NCBI RefSeq assembly: GCF_003259905.1
Contig: NZ_QLMG01000029.1
Span: forward strand, 1 to 58,507
Direction: 5' to 3'
DNA length: 58,507 nt
Source: Salipiger aestuarii
Lineage (GTDB): Bacteria > Pseudomonadota > Alphaproteobacteria > Rhodobacterales > Rhodobacteraceae
In this document: piece by piece, positions 53,435 through 58,507 of the stretch
Layout: each line of letters begins with the position of its first letter
Position numbering within the stretch: the first letter of the stretch is position 1
Program-made: the position numbers and the translations under genes
The notes under the pieces: generated by a model
What the model was told of the DNA's origin: nothing
The model's database searches: none
Seen by the model: the letters and a program-made list of their open reading frames with translations, nothing else

Positions 53435-54067
53435 ATGGCTTCCCCCAACGGACCTTTGCGCGTGGGCCTCGGCGGCCCGGTCGGCGCTGGCAAGACCACT
53501 CTTACCGCCGCGCTGGCGCGCGCGCTGCGCGACCGGCTGTCGATGGCCGTCGTCACCAACGACATATATACCCGCGAAGATGCCGAAGAGCTGATGCGCC
53601 AGCAGGTGCTGCCGCTCGACCGCATCAAGGGCGTGGAAACCGGCGGCTGCCCGCACACCGCGATCCGCGAGGATGCGTCGATCAACCTTGCCGCCATCGC
53701 CGAGCTGACCGAAGCGCACCCCGATCTGGATCTGGTGCTGATCGAAAGCGGCGGCGACAACCTGTCCGCGACCTTTTCGCCGGAACTTGCCGACGTGACG
53801 ATCTATGTGATCGACGTCGCCGCGGGCGAAGAGATTCCGCGCAAGGGCGGCCCGGCGATCACCAGATCCGACATCCTTGTCATCAACAAGACCGACCTTG
53901 CCCCGCACGTCGGCGCCTCGCTTGAGGTGATGGAACGCGATGCGGCGCGGATGCGGGCGGGCAAGCCGTTCGTGTTTGCGCAGGTGCGTCACGGGCAGGG
54001 CGTGGACGACATCGTGGACCTGCTGGTGCGGATCGGCGGGCTGGCCCTTGCGCAGGCGGCGGAATAA
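53435..54067 (+). CDS. ureG: urease accessory GTPase UreG
   Basis: A 210-aa SIMIBI-class GTPase that delivers nickel. Walker A is [10 protein letters not shown], metal-binding CPH is in [11 protein letters not shown], and [17 protein letters not shown] and the NKTDLAP base-specificity motif follow. ATG 53435 is preferred for GGAG seven bases upstream; ATG 53420 overlapping the ureF stop (ATGA) is possible and would add five residues. It is the last urease gene in the run. No nickel transporter gene is adjacent. Confidence 0.95.
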   Translation: MASPNGPLRVGLGGPVGAGKTTLTAALARALRDRLSMAVVTNDIYTREDAEELMRQQVLPLDRIKGVETGGCPHTAIREDASINLAAIAELTEAHPDLDLVLIESGGDNLSATFSPELADVTIYVIDVAAGEEIPRKGGPAITRSDILVINKTDLAPHVGASLEVMERDAARMRAGKPFVFAQVRHGQGVDDIVDLLVRIGGLALAQAAE

Positions 54068-54146
54068 CCGCGACGGCGGCTTTCTTGACCATCGCGCCGC
54101 GTAACGCTACCCGATGCGGGATATGTATGAGGAGAGGACACGTCCC

Positions 54147-55250
54147 ATGAGCAACCCTTCGCTTCTGATCCTGCCGGGCGACGGCATCGGCCCCGAGGTC
54201 ATGGCCGAGGTGCGCCGCATCATCGCCTGGTTCGGTGAAAAGCGCGGCATCACCTTTGACGTGTCCGAGGATCTTGTCGGCGGCGCCGCCTATGACGCGC
54301 ACGGCACGCCGCTGCACGATGACACCATGGCCAAGGCGCAATCGGTGGATGCGGTGCTGCTGGGCGCCGTGGGCGGGCCGAAATACGACGGGCTGGATTT
54401 CTCGGTAAAGCCAGAGCGCGGCCTGCTGCGTCTGCGCAAGGAAATGGACCTGTTCGCCAACCTGCGCCCGGCGCAGTGCTTTGACGCGCTGGCGGATTTC
54501 TCGTCGCTCAAGCGGGATGTGGTGGCCGGGCTTGATATCATGATCGTGCGCGAGCTGACCAGCGGCATCTATTTCGGCGAGCCGCGTGGCATCATCGAAG
54601 AGGGCAACGAGCGCGTCGGCATCAACACCCAGCGCTACACCGAGTCCGAAATCGACCGGGTGGCACGGTCCGCGTTCGAGCTCGCGATGAAGCGCGGCAA
54701 GAAGGTCTGTTCGATGGAAAAGGCCAATGTGATGGAATCGGGCATCCTGTGGCGCGAAGTGGTCACCGAGGTCGGCAAGGACTACCCCGAGGTCGAACTG
54801 TCCCACATGTACGCCGACGCCGGCGCCATGCAGCTGGTCCGCTGGCCCAAGCAGTTCGATGTGATCGTCACGGATAACCTGTTCGGAGACCTGCTGTCCG
54901 ACGCAGCGGCGATGCTGACCGGATCGCTGGGCATGCTGCCGTCTGCCTCGCTTGGCGCGCCGATGGAAAACGGCCGCCCCAAGGCTCTGTACGAGCCGGT
55001 GCATGGCTCTGCCCCCGACATCGCCGGCCAGGCCAAGGCGAATCCCATCGCCTGCGTGCTGAGCTTTGCCATGGCGCTGCGCTACAGCTTCGACCTCGGG
55101 GCCGAAGCCGAACGGGTGGAAGCGGCCGTCAACAAGGTATTGGGGGACGGCGCGCGCACTGCCGACCTGCTGGGCGAAGAGGGCGTTACCCCGGTGTCGA
55201 CCAGCGGTATGGGCGATGCCATCCTGGCCGCATTGGACGCCGGCCTCTGA
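54147..55250 (+). CDS. leuB: 3-isopropylmalate dehydrogenase
   Basis: A 367-aa NAD-dependent enzyme of leucine biosynthesis (the step after LeuCD). Motifs are [13 protein letters not shown] at the start, [38 protein letters not shown], the catalytic Tyr/Lys region ([18 protein letters not shown]), [10 protein letters not shown] and [17 protein letters not shown] 54147 has AGGAGAGG about ten bases upstream. It is separate from leuC/leuD, as is common in this group, and is followed by a hairpin. Confidence 0.97.
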   Translation: MSNPSLLILPGDGIGPEVMAEVRRIIAWFGEKRGITFDVSEDLVGGAAYDAHGTPLHDDTMAKAQSVDAVLLGAVGGPKYDGLDFSVKPERGLLRLRKEMDLFANLRPAQCFDALADFSSLKRDVVAGLDIMIVRELTSGIYFGEPRGIIEEGNERVGINTQRYTESEIDRVARSAFELAMKRGKKVCSMEKANVMESGILWREVVTEVGKDYPEVELSHMYADAGAMQLVRWPKQFDVIVTDNLFGDLLSDAAAMLTGSLGMLPSASLGAPMENGRPKALYEPVHGSAPDIAGQAKANPIACVLSFAMALRYSFDLGAEAERVEAAVNKVLGDGARTADLLGEEGVTPVSTSGMGDAILAALDAGL

Positions 55251-55255
55251 TTTCG

Positions 55256-55290
55256 CCGCCGCCTCTGTCATGGGCATGGAGGCGGCGGTT
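55256..55290 (+). terminator. hairpin terminator candidate after leuB
   Basis: CCGCCGCCTC (55256-55265) pairs perfectly with GAGGCGGCGG (55279-55288) across a 13-base loop, followed only by TT. It lies six bases after the leuB stop and probably ends its transcript. Confidence 0.6.
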
Positions 55291-55424
55291 GTGGCGAAAC
55301 ATCGCTTTCGCGATTTCAATGCGTTGACCGGGTGGGCGCAAGCTTACAGATCTGGACTTGGACAGGGCTGCGCGACACGCGTGCTGGCCTTGGTTCGCCA
55401 AGCATCACGCACCGGGATACCAAC

Positions 55425-56402
55425 ATGGGCCACAACGCAAAAGGCGCGCTTCTCGCGCTGTTTTCCTTCGCGATCTTTGCCATTCACGACGTGATCGTGA
55501 AGCTGCTTGGCGCCAGCTATGCCCCGTTCCAGATCCTGTTCTTTTCGGTGCTGTTCAGTTTTCCGCTGGTCAGCCTGTTGTTGATTCGCGACACGACGCC
55601 GGGCCATTTGCGCCCCATCCATCCGTGGTGGACGGCGCTGCGCACCGTTTCGGCGGTGATTACCGGGCTCAGCGTGTTCTATGCGTTTTCCGTGCTGCCG
55701 CTGGCGCAGACCTACGCGATCCTGTTCGCGCAGCCGTTGCTGATTACCGTTCTGGCGATTCCGATCCTGGGCGAACGGGTGCGGTTGCGCCGCTGGATAG
55801 CGGTGTTCGTCGGGCTTGCGGGGGTGATGGTGGTGCTGCGTCCGGGTTCGACCGAACTGACGCTGGGCCACGGCGCGGCGCTGGTGGGCGCGTTCTTCGG
55901 GGCGTTGGCGTCCATCGTCGTGCGCAAGATCGGACAAGAGGAACGGTCCGTCGTCCTGCTGCTGTATCCGATGCTGACCAATTTCGTGGTGATGGCCTGT
56001 GCGCTGCCCTTTGTCTACCAGCCGATGCCGATCGAACATCTCGGCGGCGTCGGGGTGATGGCGGTGCTTGCGTTGAGCGGGGGGCTGGTGCTGATCTCGG
56101 CCTATCGCAAGGGCGAGGCGGTGATCGTCGCGCCGATGCAATATTCGCAACTGCTATGGGCGACGCTGTACGGGGCGTTGGTCTTTGGGGAATGGCCCGA
56201 TGGCACGACGCTGCTGGGCGCGGTGCTGATCATCGGGTCGGGCGTTTATATCGTGCTGCGCGAAGGTCGGTCCAGCGCGTCTGAAAACACCCCGGTGCTG
56301 CGCACCCGCAACCGGCTGGAAACCGGCACCTCGCTGCGCATCGGCCCGCTGATCCGGGCGATGAAACGCCGCGACAAGGTGATCCGGCAAGGCACGCAAT
56401 GA
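55425..56402 (+). CDS. DMT-family (EamA) transporter
   Basis: A 325-aa, ten-helix drug/metabolite transporter with two EamA repeats: the first includes AIHDVIVKLLGASYAPFQIL and PLAQTYAILFAQPLLI, the second VVLRPGSTELTLG to VYIVLREG. After the last helix comes a basic cytoplasmic tail of about 45 residues (TRNRLETGTSLRIGPLIRAM, then KRRDKV). ATG 55425 is chosen because the protein then begins with the first helix; the frame is open to 55332. The substrate cannot be predicted. It precedes tRNA-Pro by 45 bases. Confidence 0.9.
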   Translation: MGHNAKGALLALFSFAIFAIHDVIVKLLGASYAPFQILFFSVLFSFPLVSLLLIRDTTPGHLRPIHPWWTALRTVSAVITGLSVFYAFSVLPLAQTYAILFAQPLLITVLAIPILGERVRLRRWIAVFVGLAGVMVVLRPGSTELTLGHGAALVGAFFGALASIVVRKIGQEERSVVLLLYPMLTNFVVMACALPFVYQPMPIEHLGGVGVMAVLALSGGLVLISAYRKGEAVIVAPMQYSQLLWATLYGALVFGEWPDGTTLLGAVLIIGSGVYIVLREGRSSASENTPVLRTRNRLETGTSLRIGPLIRAMKRRDKVIRQGTQ

Positions 56403-56447
56403 ACCCTTGCCAACGGCGCCGGGCTGGAGTATTCCGCCCGCCACGGT

Positions 56448-56524
56448 CGGGCTGTAGCGCAGCCTGGTAGCGCACCTGCTTCGGGAGCAGGGGGTCGGAG
56501 GTTCGAATCCTCTCAGCCCGACCA
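56448..56524 (+). tRNA. tRNA-Pro (CGG)
   Basis: A 77-base cloverleaf with encoded CCA. The acceptor CGGGCTG pairs with CAGCCCG. The anticodon stem CCTGC/GCAGG encloses loop TTCGGGA, giving anticodon CGG (56482-56484). The T arm has GTTCGAATC. There is no intron and no integrase or attachment-site duplication nearby. Confidence 0.97.
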
Positions 56525-56912
56525 GTGACATTGGCGTCGATTGCGGGGATATGCCGCGTATCGCACATTAAGGCGTTCTTCGAGGCGTCGAGAGAACGCC
56601 GTGATTGCCGGTTGCCCAGGCTTCGGCCCCAGTTTCATTCACAGTCATAAAATGACGATTGCGGCCACGCGATTCGCGACTCGCAGTGGTTTGCGCGAGT
56701 GCCTGACTCTGTTGGAATCCCCTGATCGTCGCGGTCAAGGACTGGCAAACCGACGTTGCCGTGAACGATGGCCACGGCTGCGCCCCCCACCCGCGCCTCC
56801 CGGTGCATCGCTCTGGACATTGCGCAACACCCGTCCGAAGGTTCGGGAACCCGCCGGGCGCTGATCCCGGCCGTTTCCCATGGCGCTTGCCGCCTTTTCC
56901 CAAGGAGCTCTC
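56525..56912. other. 388-base gap between tRNA-Pro and doeA
   Basis: This holds the doeA ribosome binding site (AAGGAG, 56902-56907) at its right end and must hold the doeA promoter. Short frames on both strands lack binding sites. No duplicated tRNA 3' end (attachment site), riboswitch or further RNA was recognised. Confidence 0.4.
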
Positions 56913-58109
56913 GTGCCAGACCTACAACGCACTCCGGAACGCTACACCACCGAAGAATACGAGGAACGCCTCGTCAAGATCCGCGCCGACATGGCGCGCA
57001 AGGGGATCGACCTGCTCATCCTGAGCGACCCCTCCAACATGGCCTGGGTCGCGGGATACGGTGGCTGGTCCTTTTACGTGCATCAATGCGTGCTGGTGGG
57101 GCCGTCCGGCCCGCCGATCTGGTTCGGCCGGGGCCAGGATGCGAACGGCGCCTACCGGACGGTCTGGATGACCGAGGAATATGTGATCGGCTACCCCGAC
57201 CAATATGTTCAGTCCACCGAACGCCACCCGATGGAATACCTGTGCGGCAAGCTGGTCGACATGGGGTGGCACAAGGGTGTCATCGGGGTCGAGATGGACA
57301 ATTACTGGTTTTCCGCCCGCGCCTACGAGCGTCTTCAGCATGGCCTGCCCAATGCAAGGTTCGCCGACGCCACCGGGTTCATCAACTGGCACCGCTCGGT
57401 GAAGTCCGACAAGGAACTGGAATACATGCGCCAGGCCGCGCGCATCGTCGAGCGGATGCACCACCGCATCGCCCAGAAGGTCGAGGTCGGGGTGCGCAAA
57501 TGCGATCTCGTGGCCGAGATTTATGACGCGGGCCTGCGCTATGATGAATGGTACGGCCACGGGGGGGATTACCCCGCCATCGTGCCGCTGCTGCCGTCGG
57601 GTCCGGATGCCGCCGCGCCGCACCTGACCTGGGACGACTTGCCGATGAAGGCGGACGAGGGCACGTTCTTTGAAATCGCGGGCTGCTACCAACGGTACCA
57701 TGTGCCGCTGTCGCGCACGATCTTTCTGGGCAAACCACCGCAGCACATTCTGGATGCGGAATCGGCGGTGCTCGAAGGTATGGATGCAGGGCTGGAGGTC
57801 GCCCGGCCGGGGAACACCTGCCACGACATTGCGGATGCGTTCCTCAAATCGCTCGAAAAGCGCGGGATCATCAAGGACAACCGATGCGGCTATTCCATCG
57901 GCCTGAGCTACCCGCCGGACTGGGGCGAGCGGACCATGTCTTTGCGCCGCGGGGATCGCACCGAACTGAAGCCGGGCATGACGTTCCACTTCATGACGGG
58001 GCTATGGATGGAAGACTGGGGGTACGAAACCACCGAATCCATCGCGATCACCCAAGGCGATCCAGAGATCTTTTGCGACCTGCCCCGCAAAATGCTGGTG
58101 AAGGACTAG
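56913..58109 (+). CDS. doeA: ectoine hydrolase DoeA (M24 family)
   Basis: A 398-aa creatinase/prolidase-fold protein that opens the ectoine ring as the first step of ectoine use for carbon and nitrogen. DoeA-typical stretches are DPSNMAWVAGYGGWSFYVHQ, QYVQSTERHPMEYL, IGVEMDNYWFSARAYERL, GGDYPAIVPLLPSG and YPPDWGERTMSLRRGDRTEL. In these enzymes several metal ligands of true M24 peptidases are replaced. GTG 56913 is chosen for AAGGAG five bases upstream; the frame is open to an ATG at 56880. Downstream doe genes would lie beyond this window if present, but the next 400 bases hold none. Confidence 0.92.
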   Translation: MPDLQRTPERYTTEEYEERLVKIRADMARKGIDLLILSDPSNMAWVAGYGGWSFYVHQCVLVGPSGPPIWFGRGQDANGAYRTVWMTEEYVIGYPDQYVQSTERHPMEYLCGKLVDMGWHKGVIGVEMDNYWFSARAYERLQHGLPNARFADATGFINWHRSVKSDKELEYMRQAARIVERMHHRIAQKVEVGVRKCDLVAEIYDAGLRYDEWYGHGGDYPAIVPLLPSGPDAAAPHLTWDDLPMKADEGTFFEIAGCYQRYHVPLSRTIFLGKPPQHILDAESAVLEGMDAGLEVARPGNTCHDIADAFLKSLEKRGIIKDNRCGYSIGLSYPPDWGERTMSLRRGDRTELKPGMTFHFMTGLWMEDWGYETTESIAITQGDPEIFCDLPRKMLVKD

Positions 58110-58507
58110 GACCAGGAATGTTTGGGGGGATATGTGTGATTCCGTGGTGATCTGTGGATAAGGTTGTGGGTAGGGGGGGTATTGGGTTGTTTTTGGGGGA
58201 TGTTGCTGAGGGTGCGGGGGTTTTGGCGGTTTGGGTTTGGGGTGGAGTTTTTGGTTAAGGTATTGATTTGGTTTGTTAGTTGTCTTTTCTTGAAGAAAAG
58301 ATGACGTCTTTTGCAAAAAGGGGTTGCGGGTGTTGGTGGCTAACCGTAAAAGCCCCCTCACCGGCGGCGCTGAGGCGCTGGACGGGGCGCCGGACGGGCT
58401 GGACGGGATGAGGTAGCGGAGCTGCTGAGTTACGGACGGTTTGTTGGCGCGACGGACATTCGAGAGGTAGGGACGGGCGGCGCGCCTTGATATTGGCGCA
58501 TCGTTCT
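58110..58507. other. G/T-rich, gene-free right edge
   Basis: No gene is supported in these 398 bases. In 58141-58260 only six of 120 bases are C, and G-runs are frequent: GGG at 58168, seven Gs at 58173, GGG at 58184 and five Gs at 58195 fit a G-quadruplex pattern. Nested palindromes follow at 58284-58319. Near 58380-58415 the nonamer CTGGACGGG occurs twice, with one variant between the copies. Confidence 0.5.

Noticed and set aside
56448-56912. tRNA-Pro as an integration site of a genomic island
   Set aside because: No integrase, no second copy of the tRNA 3' end and ordinary genes on both sides.

Overview
This window looks like chromosomal DNA of a marine Rhodobacteraceae (Roseobacter-group) alphaproteobacterium. 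The evidence is the strong G/C third-position bias, a complete Na+-translocating NADH:quinone reductase operon, a secreted protein with a VPLPA-CTERM tail, a perfect CtrA-type box, a DUF1127 microprotein, a urease operon and an ectoine hydrolase. No CRISPR array, prophage, plasmid origin or rRNA operon was seen. One tRNA, Pro(CGG), is present.

Layout. 0-2 kb: unassigned left edge, then a cytochrome P450. 2-9.5 kb: nqrABCDEF on the minus strand, with divergent apbE and nqrM, which supply covalent FMN attachment and the NqrD/E iron centre. 9.5-13.7 kb: a CBS-pair protein, ethanolamine ammonia-lyase eutBC, an SDR oxidoreductase and ribosome-rescue factor arfB. 13.7-14 kb: a structured non-coding stretch holding a micro-ORF with a Shine-Dalgarno complementary to 14 nt of the 16S 3' end. 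14-18.9 kb: queuosine-precursor transporter, phytase-type esterase-like protein, murein endopeptidase MepA coupled to a UMF1-type MFS permease, a thioesterase and YggT. 19-24.7 kb: recQ, yaaA and a large hybrid histidine kinase whose first receiver domain has Glu in place of the phospho-acceptor Asp.

24.8-32.8 kb: an overlapping three-gene unit of thioester alpha-2-macroglobulin, a glycolipid-binding-domain protein and penicillin-binding protein 1C. 32.8-36 kb: thiolase and an MscS-family channel. 36-39.6 kb: leuC and leuD, separated by the VPLPA-CTERM gene and its CtrA box. 39.8-43.3 kb: CoA-transferase atoDA, an unknown membrane protein and an exo/endonuclease/phosphatase-fold protein. 43.3-44.4 kb: a graveyard of decayed IS481 and IS3 transposase pieces. 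44.6-47.2 kb: an aldolase-like protein, a TauE/SafE exporter and a divergent DgoK-like kinase, running directly into the urease operon.

47.2-54.1 kb: ureD-A-B-C-E-F-G, interrupted by small genes: a 57-aa histidine-containing membrane peptide between ureA and ureB, a 104-aa phasin-like protein and a 76-aa protein before ureC, and a DUF1127 protein before ureE. 54.1-58.5 kb: leuB, a DMT transporter, tRNA-Pro, ectoine hydrolase doeA and an unusual G/T-rich tail.

Functionally the window is mostly housekeeping and nutrient metabolism (leucine, nitrogen from urea, ethanolamine and ectoine, sodium energetics). The least explained parts are the 13.7-14 kb element, the small genes in the urease operon, the CtrA-linked exported protein inside the leu genes, and the aldolase/exporter/kinase cluster. 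I cannot point to one clearly new system. Those four are the best candidates.
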